From the NCBI GenBank assembly GCA_003249935.1, contig QKHT01000214.1:1-64000 (forward strand): 64,000 nt of DNA, given 5' to 3'. Source of the stretch: Bacteroidota bacterium. Its GTDB lineage: Bacteria > Bacteroidota > Bacteroidia > Bacteroidales > UBA5342. Positions within the stretch are counted from its first letter, which is position 1, and each line of letters opens with the position of its first letter. This document shows positions 1 through 8,400 of this stretch, piece by piece. The translations under genes and the position numbers were made by a program. The notes under the pieces were generated by a model. The model saw nothing but the letters and a program-made list of their open reading frames with translations, was not told the origin of the DNA and did not search any database.

Positions 1-44
1 ACTGCGTAAAAGTGGGAAAGTAGATAGCCGCCGTTTTAAGCGAA

Positions 45-75
45 AGCCGTTCACCAAAAGTGAACGGCTTTTTTG
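45..75 (+). terminator. Rho-independent terminator at left edge
   Basis: Ten-base perfect arms AGCCGTTCAC / GTGAACGGCT (45-54 and 60-69) with a CAAAA-type loop are followed by a run of T. It probably ends a rightward gene lying left of the window; a reading frame open from base 3 stops with TAG at 20-22, which would fit such a gene's last codons, but only a few residues are visible. Confidence 0.75.
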
Positions 76-158
76 TGTTAAATCGGTTACGAACGGGGCA
101 AATGGGTCGCGAATGAGGACGAATTGGGATTAGCTGACCGTGATAGAATTCTCCAAAA

Positions 159-521
159 TGAGAGAATTTTTGGTGCATCACAATGTACAATGCTTCAATC
201 GTACTGGACTTGAAAGTGATATTCTTTTTGAAAACTAAAAAATTAGTGGAGCTGATAAAATTGAGTTTATTTACAATGACAGCATTGTAGCAAAATTCAA
301 AAATCAGTGATTTGAATTTAAAACCGCATTTAGCTTATGTTGAGCATAAATTAAATAATTTGATTCTTTTTGGTGGTAATGAATGCTATAATTCATTAGG
401 ATTTCATTCTACTATATTGACTCGCTCACCAAAATTTGTTGATTATTTAAAAAATGAAATTAAAAAAATTACACATACGCAATTAGTTGATCATCATTTT
501 CGTTCCTCAAACAGATTGTAG
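159..521 (+). pseudogene. Possible degraded gene, AT-rich
   Basis: I do not recognise this stretch. From the ATG at 159 a reading frame runs about 26 codons to a stop; coding-like sequence continues after it in the same frame, is interrupted again, and then resumes in another frame as a 69-codon frame starting with TTG at 312 (contains the segment ILFGGNECYNSLGFHS) and ending at 521. The base composition is clearly more AT-rich than the neighbouring genes. This looks like an old gene broken by stops and frameshifts, but it could also be non-coding sequence with chance open frames. No family assignment is possible. Confidence 0.25.
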
Positions 522-534
522 TCTAAATGTTGGA

Positions 535-680
535 CGTTTTTTCCGGCATGATACAACGGTACTACTTATTGAAATTGAATACGGTGGGGTGGGTTTATCG
601 GGTTTGGCATTGGGTTAAATACACAGCTGAAAATGCAAATAAAACGATCGCAAGCACTTGAGCTGTATGCCGGAAAAACG
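535..680. repeat. Inverted repeat pair, 14-15 bp arms
   Basis: CGTTTTTTCCGGCAT at 535-549 is the inverse of ATGCCGGAAAAACG at 667-680, with one extra T in the left arm and weaker matching outside. The 117 bases between hold no convincing gene. The arms could be the ends of a decayed mobile element or a long hairpin; the sequence alone does not decide. Confidence 0.45.
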
Positions 681-747
681 GACACTGACTGTTCCGACTA
701 TGGGGATTCGATTCTTCCAAATATGTTATTTAAATTTAAACAAAAAA

Positions 748-772
748 AGCCGCTTCAAAAAGTGAAGCGGCT
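748..772 (-). terminator. Terminator of the 4.5S RNA/tRNA-Thr operon
   Basis: Perfect 9-base arms AGCCGCTTC / GAAGCGGCT (748-756 and 764-772). Read leftward, the hairpin is followed by seven T, so it ends the leftward tRNA genes that stop at 785. A shorter T-run on the other side could let it work in both directions. Confidence 0.8.
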
Positions 773-784
773 TTTAATATTTTG

Positions 785-858
785 AGCCTCCAGAGGGATT
801 CGAACCCACGACCCCGAGATTACAAATCACGTGCTCTGGCCAACTGAGCTATGGAGGC
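785..858 (-). tRNA. tRNA-Thr (anticodon UGU), copy 2
   Basis: On the minus strand the sequence folds as a tRNA: acceptor GCCTCCA / TGGAGGC, D arm GCTC...GAGC, anticodon loop TTTGTAA giving UGU (Thr, codon ACA), T loop TTCGAAT. The CCA end is not encoded (TCAAA follows). One U-U mismatch is visible in each of the anticodon and T stems. It is identical to the copy at 905-978 and is followed by a strong terminator. Confidence 0.95.
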
Positions 859-880
859 AAATGTTTTATTTTCAAAATAA

Positions 881-900
881 TACCGCATCGTTATGCGGTA
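881..900 (-). other. Hairpin between the two tRNA-Thr genes
   Basis: TACCGCAT (881-888), loop CGTT, ATGCGGTA (893-900) is a perfect 8-bp hairpin in the 46-base spacer. Leftward it is followed by TATTATTTT, so it may be a weak terminator or an RNA-processing signal separating the two tRNAs. Confidence 0.5.
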
Positions 901-904
901 GATG

Positions 905-978
905 AGCCTCCAGAGGGATTCGAACCCACGACCCCGAGATTACAAATCACGTGCTCTGGCCAACTGAGCTATGGAGGC
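905..978 (-). tRNA. tRNA-Thr (anticodon UGU), copy 1
   Basis: The tRNA body is base-for-base identical to 785-858, so it has the same cloverleaf, UGU anticodon and unencoded CCA. It lies directly downstream of the 4.5S RNA gene with no recognisable promoter between them, so it is probably cotranscribed with that RNA and released by processing. Confidence 0.95.
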
Positions 979-980
979 AA

Positions 981-1079
981 GTGGGTAAGCTTACCATATC
1001 GCACCGCTACAACCGCCTACCCTTGCTGCCGTCAGGCCCTGGGGGAGTTCAGCAGGAGCTGGTCGTACGGGACTTACCC
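981..1079 (-). ncRNA. ffs: Signal recognition particle 4.5S RNA
   Basis: The minus strand carries the conserved bacterial SRP RNA domain IV: CTGCTGAACTCCCCCAGG on one side and GACGGCAGCAAGGGTA on the other of the tetraloop region. The outer helix is closed by GGGTAAG at the 5' end and CTTACCC at the 3' end. About 99 nt is the usual size of the small bacterial form. The RNA binds Ffh and is needed for cotranslational membrane targeting. The 5' end is placed from the promoter just upstream; the 3' end is approximate. Confidence 0.93.
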
Positions 1080-1084
1080 GGGCG

Positions 1085-1115
1085 CAAAAGTAGATAATTT
1101 TCTTATTCTGGCAAA
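1085..1115 (-). promoter_or_regulatory. Bacteroidota consensus promoter of ffs
   Basis: On the minus strand TTTG (1112-1115), exactly 19 bases, then TACTTTTG (1085-1092). This is a perfect match to the Bacteroidota primary-sigma consensus TTTG-N19-TAnnTTTG. Initiation a few bases downstream would give an RNA starting with GGGTAAG, which fits the 4.5S RNA. Confidence 0.85.
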
Positions 1116-1247
1116 TAGTGCAGCTATATTTTTCGAAAAAATGTGTTTTGAACCATCATTGCCGTGATTTTGAGTCGATTCATCGCCAATTTCTTCAAAA
1201 TTCACTATCTTTAGAGGCATTTTTTAACGCAGAAAGATTGAGTAATT

Positions 1248-1826
1248 ATGGCAAATGAGAATTCGATAGTATACCGGGCGATAAATTTCGGTGCAATTTT
1301 TGGCGGTGTATTAGTTATATTAGCAATGTTAGACATTATGGTTGGGAGACCTGGCGATTTGACGTGGGCTATAACCAATTTCTTCATCACATTAGTGGTC
1401 TATTTCGGTGCACTTACCTTTTTAGGCATTACTTACCGCAAAAAGGTACGCGAAGATGCCATGTCGTTTGGCGAATCGTTCGCCTTTTTGCTCATGCTTA
1501 TCATTTTCGGGACCATAATTGCCGCTTTGTTTCATTTTGCCTTTACACAATGGATCGATCCCGAATATTTGCGCATTAAATTGGAAGCCACCCGCGAAAT
1601 GACTTTAAAATTTTTGTATGAACATAAAGCTAAGCAAGCTGATATTGACGATGTATTGAAGAAATTGGATGAGGCCGGTGTGCCTACTCCAGCAAAATAT
1701 ACCTGGGCAATTTTATATCAAAATTTTATTTTTGGTGTAATCGCATCGCTCATTGTCTCATTTTTCATAAAAAAAGAGGCTCCAATGTTTGTCGACAACA
1801 GTAGCGACAACAAAGCCGACAATTAA
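1248..1826 (+). CDS. DUF4199 family membrane protein
   Basis: This 192-residue protein has four hydrophobic segments (about residues 10-30, 40-60, 75-100 and 155-175), in the arrangement of the Bacteroidota DUF4199 family. The loop between the third and fourth segments is charged (about 105-150). DUF4199 proteins have no known biochemical activity. The start ATG at 1248 follows a short leader. The next gene, a polyprenyl-phosphate-type glycosyltransferase, begins 15 bases after its stop; the pair is probably one transcript, and the same pairing is common in Bacteroidota, which suggests a role linked to envelope glycosylation. That role is inference. Confidence 0.85.
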   Translation: MANENSIVYRAINFGAIFGGVLVILAMLDIMVGRPGDLTWAITNFFITLVVYFGALTFLGITYRKKVREDAMSFGESFAFLLMLIIFGTIIAALFHFAFTQWIDPEYLRIKLEATREMTLKFLYEHKAKQADIDDVLKKLDEAGVPTPAKYTWAILYQNFIFGVIASLIVSFFIKKEAPMFVDNSSDNKADN

Positions 1827-1841
1827 TATACTCTTGTTGAA

Positions 1842-2798
1842 ATGGATATTTCGGTAGTTGTACCTTTATATAATGAAGAAGAATCGTTGGTTGAGCTAAC
1901 CAACTGGATTGAACGCGTATTGGTTGAAAACAAGCTTACAGGCGAACTGATTTTTATCGACGATGGTAGTAACGACAATTCGTGGGAGATGATTCGCACG
2001 ATTTGTGCCGAACCACGTACGCTCCACTGCAAAGCCATCGGGTTCAGACGGAACTATGGTAAATCGGCCGCCTTGCATTGTGGCTTTCAGGAAGCCAACG
2101 GAAAGGTGGTGATTACCATGGATGCCGATTTGCAGGACAGCCCCGAGGAGATACCGGGACTTTACAGAATGATTACCGAAGAGGGTTACGATATGGTTTC
2201 GGGCTGGAAAAAGAAACGATACGACCCGGTATTTACTAAAAACCTGCCCAGTAAATTTTACAACGGCACAGCACGGCTCATGACCGGCATTAAGCTCAAC
2301 GATTTTAACTGTGGATTAAAAGCCTATCGGTTAAGGGTGGTTAAAAGCATTGAAGTATATGGCGACATGCACCGCTATATTCCGGTATTGGTAAAATGGG
2401 CCGGATTTAAAAAAATTGGCGAAAAAGTAGTGATTCATCAGGAGCGCAAATACGGCGTGACCAAATTTGGTATCGAACGGTTCATTCGGGGTCCGCTCGA
2501 CTTACTTTCGGTAATTTTTATATCAAAATTTGGTAAACGCCCAATGCACCTGTTTGGCGTATTGGGTATGCTGATGTTTATACTCGGATTTATTGCTGCC
2601 GGTTGGGTAGGGGCATCTAAACTTATTGCCCTTTCGCATGGTAAAATGGCTCCATTGGTTACTAACAATCCGTTTTTTTACATCGCGCTTACTTCAATGA
2701 TTATCGGATCCCAACTCTTTTTATCGGGTTTTGTAGCCGAATTGGTTTCGCGCAGTGCCAGTGAACGCAACCATTACCTGATTGCCGAAAAATTGTAA
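1842..2798 (+). CDS. Family 2 glycosyltransferase, DPM1/GtrB-like
   Basis: The 318-residue protein opens with the GT-A fold of family GT2: a nucleotide-binding start (VVVPLYNEEESL, residues 5-16), IDDGSNDNSW, and the metal-binding MDADLQD near residue 87. Two transmembrane helices close it (about 235-258 and 280-300). This is the architecture of enzymes that move a sugar from a nucleotide donor to undecaprenyl or dolichyl phosphate (GtrB, ArnC, Dpm1), working on the cytoplasmic face of the inner membrane. The donor sugar cannot be told. It follows the DUF4199 gene and precedes the small membrane protein at 2802 by three bases, so it lies in an operon. Confidence 0.9.
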   Translation: MDISVVVPLYNEEESLVELTNWIERVLVENKLTGELIFIDDGSNDNSWEMIRTICAEPRTLHCKAIGFRRNYGKSAALHCGFQEANGKVVITMDADLQDSPEEIPGLYRMITEEGYDMVSGWKKKRYDPVFTKNLPSKFYNGTARLMTGIKLNDFNCGLKAYRLRVVKSIEVYGDMHRYIPVLVKWAGFKKIGEKVVIHQERKYGVTKFGIERFIRGPLDLLSVIFISKFGKRPMHLFGVLGMLMFILGFIAAGWVGASKLIALSHGKMAPLVTNNPFFYIALTSMIIGSQLFLSGFVAELVSRSASERNHYLIAEKL

Positions 2799-2801
2799 CG
2801 C

Positions 2802-3317
2802 ATGGAATTTTTAGAAATATTAAAAATCGCACTGCCTGCCATATTAGTTATTGTGGTGGTTTATCTGATGCAGAACCATGCGTCAAAGCAGTTGGACAAA
2901 ACGCTGCTGCGTATGCAAAACCTTAAACCCGATGTGGCCCTGCCAATTATTTTAAGTGCACACGAGCGGTTGGTATTGGTTTTGGAACGAACCTCGCCCG
3001 AAAACAGCCTTCAATTTGCACTAAAGCCCGGCATGACGGCGGGTGAGTTGCATATGGTACTGCTCGATAAAATACGAACCGAATTTGATCACAACGTATC
3101 GCAGCAATTGTATATCTCCAACGAAACATGGGATGTGATAAAAACGGCGCGAACCTCGTTGGTGGCCTTGGTGAACCAGTGTGCCTCGATGGTTTCACCC
3201 GAACAGGATGCCATGGTACTGGCTACGCATTTACTCGAAGTTTTTCAGGCAACTGAAATAAATCCGGTAGAGATGGCCATAAGTAAAATCAAACACGATT
3301 TATCGAAACTTTTTTAA
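2802..3317 (+). CDS. Membrane-anchored protein of unknown function
   Basis: A 171-residue protein with a single N-terminal transmembrane helix (about residues 8-24, ALPAILVIVVVYLM) and a soluble, mostly helical remainder. I recognise it only as the kind of conserved small protein found beside GT2 and nitroreductase genes in Bacteroidota. It has no catalytic motif that I can see. Its start lies three bases after the glycosyltransferase stop, and its own stop overlaps the next start by one base (TAATG), so it is translationally coupled in the same operon. Confidence 0.75.
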   Translation: MEFLEILKIALPAILVIVVVYLMQNHASKQLDKTLLRMQNLKPDVALPIILSAHERLVLVLERTSPENSLQFALKPGMTAGELHMVLLDKIRTEFDHNVSQQLYISNETWDVIKTARTSLVALVNQCASMVSPEQDAMVLATHLLEVFQATEINPVEMAISKIKHDLSKLF

Positions 3318-3853
3318 TGAGGGATATGGATTTTTTATCACTTGCAAAAAATCGGATGTCGGTACGCGACTACCAGCGTACACCACTGAGTACCGAACTT
3401 ATTGAACAATTGTTGGAGGCCGGCCGTATGGCACCTTCGGCGGTAAATTTTCAGCCGTGGCATTATGTGGTTATTCGGTCTGAAGCGGTGCTTGGCCGGC
3501 TTTATGCCTGTTATCCGCGCGAGTGGTTTAAAACTGCACCTTGTGTAATCGCCATTTGTGGCGACCATAACGAAGGATGGCATCGTACACGGGATGGCAA
3601 GGATCATACCGACATTGATGTGGCCATTACGGTTGATCATCTTACCCTTATGGCTACCGAAATGGGTTTGGGCAGTTGTTGGGTGTGTAACTTTGATGCT
3701 GAAAAATGTAGCGAAGTGCTTGGTCTTCCGGCACATATAGAACCCATTGTGTTGTTGCCGGTTGGATTTCCGGCCAATCACAACAACCATGGTTCAGCCG
3801 AAAAAAAAAGAAAGCCATTACACAGTATAACACACTGGGAACGGTTTGATTAA
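3317..3853 (+). CDS. Nitroreductase family protein
   Basis: The 178-residue sequence matches the small FMN-dependent nitroreductase fold: an early FMN-phosphate-binding segment (NRMSVRDY, residues 12-19), MAPSAVNFQPWHYVVI (36-51), and a late glycine-rich segment (EMGLGSCWVCNF). These enzymes reduce nitro compounds, quinones or flavins with NAD(P)H as soluble dimers; the physiological substrate is unknown. The start overlaps the previous stop; a second in-frame ATG at 3326 is equally possible. It is the last gene of the 1248-3853 cluster; the secreted protease starts 46 bases later. Confidence 0.9.
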   Translation: MRDMDFLSLAKNRMSVRDYQRTPLSTELIEQLLEAGRMAPSAVNFQPWHYVVIRSEAVLGRLYACYPREWFKTAPCVIAICGDHNEGWHRTRDGKDHTDIDVAITVDHLTLMATEMGLGSCWVCNFDAEKCSEVLGLPAHIEPIVLLPVGFPANHNNHGSAEKKRKPLHSITHWERFD

Positions 3854-3899
3854 TAGCCGTTTGCCAATACAATATTTATTAACCTCTACAATACACATC

Positions 3900-5441
3900 A
3901 TGAAACATCTTTCTTTATGGCTATGCCTGTACCTTTATTTACCTTTTTTTACAAGTATAAGCCAAACACCGGCAAGGGTTAATAATGCTGAATTGCCTTA
4001 CTTCAGGCCGGTGTTTAATCAAAACAATCAGGAGTGTTCGCAGGCTGCGGCCATTGGATATATATTTACTTACGAAATAAATGCAGCCCGGCAGGTAAGT
4101 GGTCAACTTGCCGCTAATCAATATCCAAGTTTTTTTACCTACAACTTTTTGAACAATGGCGATGGCAGTCAGACCGGGTTATCGGATTTGGCCTGGGAAG
4201 TGGCAATAGACAATGGCGTGCCGAACATGGTCGATTACGGCGGCTCGATGAATGCACTGGGGCTGAAGGGGTGGATGACAGGGTACGATAAGTATTACCA
4301 TGCCATGCAAAACAGGGCTAAGTCGTGGTTTAAGTTTTCGTTGGGTTCGCAGGCAGCACTTCAGAACATGAAAAACTGGCTCTACAATCACAATGGCACA
4401 ACGCCGGGTTATGGTGGATTGATTGTAACTAATACGTGGGTGAGCAGTTGGAAGTTTAGCTCCATTCCTGCTGCGGACTACGAAGGCGGGAAACAGGTAT
4501 TGTATATTACCACCAAAACGCTCACTAACGGACACACCTTTACGATTGTAGGATACGACGATAATATTGAGTACGACATAAATGGCGATGGGAAAATTAC
4601 CACCGATGTTGATGTGAATGGCGATGGTAAAGTAGACATGAAAGATTTGGAAAAAGGGGCTTTTATTGTAGCCAACTCGTGGGGAAAATCATGGAAGGAT
4701 AATGGATTTGTGTATATGATGTATCAGGCCTGTGCAACGTTCTCGGCGGGCATTTACGGGGTGGAAATAGTACCCGATTACAAGCCGGCATTAACCATCA
4801 AAACAACCATTTCCTGTAATAAACGCAAACGCATAAATATTGTGGCCGGTATTTCGGCCGATGCCAATGCCACAACCCCGGCATACACAAAAGAATACCA
4901 GGCTTTTTCGATGAAAAACGGGGGCGATTTTAATATGATCAGCGATGTAAACAGTGCGCCAATAGAGTTGGGGCTTGATATTTCGGATTTGGCCCAAAAA
5001 GTGCCGTCGCTGGAAAATGCGCGTGTTTTTCTAAATGTTGTAGCCGACAATACTACCGGACTGACCGGTTCGGTAAATTCAATGGAATGTATTGATTATG
5101 TGGCTAATGAAGCAGGAATTTCGGTTGGAAGGAATATGAACAAAGCCGACATTTTACCGGGAAACACAACCACAATGTTTGTAAATATTAACAGAGAAAC
5201 AAGTACCGAAACAATGGTGCAGCCTGCGGTTGGCATTGTAAGTCATGGGAGTGTGTTATCGATAAGCGGGTTGAACCCCAATAGTTCTATTGTAGTTACT
5301 GATTTGTGTGGCAGGAACTTAGTGGCAATAACCCATAGGAGCAGAGCACTCGATTTAAATTTGCAACCATTTAAGGGTATGGCCATTGTTAAAATAACGA
5401 TGGGCGCAACAAAAATTGTTCGTAAGGTACTGGTAGACTAA
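3900..5441 (+). CDS. Secreted papain-like protease, EF-hand insert, T9SS sorted
   Basis: I start this gene at ATG 3900 (513 residues), which puts a signal peptide first (KHLSLWLCLYLYLPFF). Catalytic residues of a C1 peptidase can be placed: Cys46 in NNQECSQAAAIG, His212 in NGHTFTIVGYDDN and Asn259 in IVANSWGKSW. Between His and Asn sit two EF-hand/dockerin-type loops (about 224-250), DINGDGKIT and DVNGDGKVDMKD, each with calcium-ligand spacing. The last 65 residues look like a T9SS type A sorting domain (ISGLNPNSSIVVTDLCGR... to a basic end), predicting export by PorU-type secretion and surface attachment or release. The protein probably digests extracellular peptides; calcium may gate folding outside the cell. 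The upstream in-frame TTA..ATG start at 3846 overlaps the preceding gene and hides the signal peptide, so I rejected it. Confidence 0.85.
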   Translation: MKHLSLWLCLYLYLPFFTSISQTPARVNNAELPYFRPVFNQNNQECSQAAAIGYIFTYEINAARQVSGQLAANQYPSFFTYNFLNNGDGSQTGLSDLAWEVAIDNGVPNMVDYGGSMNALGLKGWMTGYDKYYHAMQNRAKSWFKFSLGSQAALQNMKNWLYNHNGTTPGYGGLIVTNTWVSSWKFSSIPAADYEGGKQVLYITTKTLTNGHTFTIVGYDDNIEYDINGDGKITTDVDVNGDGKVDMKDLEKGAFIVANSWGKSWKDNGFVYMMYQACATFSAGIYGVEIVPDYKPALTIKTTISCNKRKRINIVAGISADANATTPAYTKEYQAFSMKNGGDFNMISDVNSAPIELGLDISDLAQKVPSLENARVFLNVVADNTTGLTGSVNSMECIDYVANEAGISVGRNMNKADILPGNTTTMFVNINRETSTETMVQPAVGIVSHGSVLSISGLNPNSSIVVTDLCGRNLVAITHRSRALDLNLQPFKGMAIVKITMGATKIVRKVLVD

Positions 5442-5459
5442 TGTATCAATTCGTTTGCA

Positions 5460-8400
5460 TTAATCTTCACTCCGCAGCCCCTGGCGGTATTCGCTTGGCG
5501 ACACACGATACAATTTTTTAAACAACTTACTAAAATAGTTTGGATCGTTGAACCCGGTAGCGTAGGCTACCTCCGAAACGGTGAGTACGCCGCCATCCAA
5601 TAGTTTGCAAGCTTCGGCCAATCGCAGCGTATTAATAAATTCGGTGGCACTCATATTGGCCAATTTTCTCAGTTTTACGTGAAGCATCGTGCGACTTATG
5701 CCCGCTTCGCGGGTTAAAAATTCGACATCGAGTGCCCCATCGTCTAAATGATTATGAACAATTTGTGTTAGTTGGTTTATAAAACTACGGTCTCTGATCG
5801 ACATATTGTCTTCGGCAGTTGATGGGGTTTTGCCTGCAACAAGATTGTTTTTTATAATATTTCGGCGTCGCATCATGTTTCGGAGCAACAGAGACAGTTC
5901 CTGTATTTCGAATGGTTTGGCAATGAATGTATCGGCACCAGCTTCGAGGGCATCGATACGGGCTTCGGCGGCCGATTTTGCCGATAGCATAACAATGGGT
6001 ATATGGCTGGTTTCCAGATTGTTCTTAAGCGATTTACAAAACGTCAGACCATCCATCTCCGGCATCATTACATCCGAAAGAATAATATCCGGCTGAACCG
6101 AGGTGAGTAAAGTGAGTGCTTCGCGTCCGTTTTCGGCCACCTTAACAATATAATTGGCCGAGAAATGGTCGTTAAGAAATTGCGACAATTCGGAACTGTC
6201 TTCAATAATAAGGAGCGTTGGTTTTTCTTGAGATTGCGTTTCTTTAAAAGTGGGATCCATGTTGCTATTTATATGCTCATTTGCAGTAAGTGGTTCAGCC
6301 AAAATATTTGAGTGGTCGCTTAATGCCAATGGTATAACCACAGTTACCATGTTACCATGTTCGATGGTGCTGGTAAAATGGATGGTTCCTTCCAATAAAC
6401 TCACCATGTTTTTTACCAACGCAAGTCCGATTCCGCTGCCCGACAGCAAGGTTTTGGTGTCGCTACTGCTGTCGAAAAGCACAAAAGCATTGGCTATTTG
6501 GTCGTGTGTGAGGAGTTTTCCGGTATTTTGCACAATAATTTGCAGTTGGTGTGTATCTTGTGTATGGTTAAGTTTAATGCCAAACGATACCATCCCTTCC
6601 ATTTTTGCATAGGTAAATGCGTTGGTTAGCAGGTTCGAAACAATTTTCATGAGTTTATCGCCGTCGAAAAATGCATACAGCTCGGTTTCGGATGAACCAA
6701 ACGAATAAGTAAGCCGTTTTTCGTTAAACAATGGGATATATCCCTTGAATATATCGTGCAGAAAACCAATGAGTTCGCCTTCGGCCATTTTTACTTTTAT
6801 ATCGTTGGTTTCAATTTTACGAAAGTCGATGAGTTGGTTGATGAGTTGCAGTAAGCGGTGGCTGTTCCGGCGAATGTTTGTTAAAAATGTGATATCACTT
6901 TCGCTGTTTTCGCGTCCGAGTAGCTTATCGGCAGAGGCCAGAATAAGCGTTAGCGGAGTTTTGAGCTCGTGAGAGATGAGCGTATAAAAATTTAATTTCT
7001 GACGGGTGAGTTCGATACTTTTCTCTTTTTCGATGGTGGCTAATTCGAGTTTGTGTTTTTCGCGCTGACGAAATAGAATAAATCGGCGCGAGAATATGAG
7101 CAGTATGATACCAATAATAAAGTAGACAATATACGCCAACCAGGTAAGATAAAATGGTGGTTTTACGGTAATATTCAATGTGGTTTCGGGTGAAATCCAA
7201 AGTCCGTCGGCATTGTTTACTTCTATTTTGAACCGGTAGTGGCCGGGCGGAATATTGGTATAAGTAGCCGTGGTAGATTGAGCCAGATTGTGCCAGCCAT
7301 TGTCGAACCCTTCGAGTTTGCAGCGATAACGGTTGTTTTCGGCCGATAGATAGTTGATGCCGGTAAACGAAATGGCAAAAGTGTTCTGTTCGTATCGAAG
7401 GGTAATATTATCGGGATAGTTATTGTTACTGAAAATAACTTCCTGACCAAATTTTACCTTGGGATTAGCGGCGGTCATTTGAACCACACAAAAGGGCATA
7501 GTTTTTGGCTCACCAATAATTTCGTTGGGGTTAAACATGGTTAATCCGTTTACAGAACCAAAGTAGAGCATCCCGTTTTGATCTTTGTAAGCCGATCGGA
7601 AATTAAACTGGTTGGCCGATAACCCATGAGCCTGTGTAAATTCGTTTATTTTGCCGGTTTGCGGATTAAGCCGGCCCAGCCCTTTATTTGTGCTGAACCA
7701 GATATAACCGGCATTGTCTTCTAAAATACTGTATACGGTACTGTTTTGTAATCCGTTATCGGTGTTATACCCGGCAATAGTATTGGTTTTGGGGTCGTAC
7801 ATTACCATACCCGATTCCTGAAATCCGAACCACAAGCGGTATTTACTATCTTCTATACCATAAATACACTGCCGTCCAATTATATTCTTAAGGTCGTCGT
7901 TAAGGTATTTTAATGCCCCGGTTGATGGGTTGTACTGAAAAATGCCCCGGTTATTGGTACAAATCCATATATTTTTTAAGTGGTCTTCGAATAAGTGGTA
8001 GGCGAACACATTAGATAATTCTGGTTGAGATGTGCCCGATAGTTTACCCGTTGCGGGGTCGTAAAGGTTTATCCCGTTCATGGTACCAATCCATATTTTG
8101 TGATCGAAGCCGGATTGTAGTAACGAATATACCGAATTGTTTGCCAATGAATGATCATCTCCGGGTATATTCACATATTGTTTGGTTATATTGCCTTCGG
8201 CACTAAATACATTAAGCCCGGCCATAAAGGTGCCACACCATATTTTGCCGGTATTATCTTTAAGCAGGGCATGTACATTATTGCTCGAAATAGAGTTATG
8301 CGAATTGTTGTGTACAATGTGCGTAAACTGATTATTGGTTTTGTTGTATCGTGCAATGCCGGCATCTTCTGTGGCAATCATCAGTTCATTTTCCGATAGG

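Noticed and set aside
785-978. Duplicated mobile element or attachment site pair
   Set aside because: The repeat is explained by two complete tRNA-Thr genes; the bases between them hold only a hairpin.
4564-4650. Cellulosomal dockerin
   Set aside because: Two EF-type loops are present but inside a peptidase fold and with no cohesin or scaffoldin in the window; I call it only an EF-hand insert.
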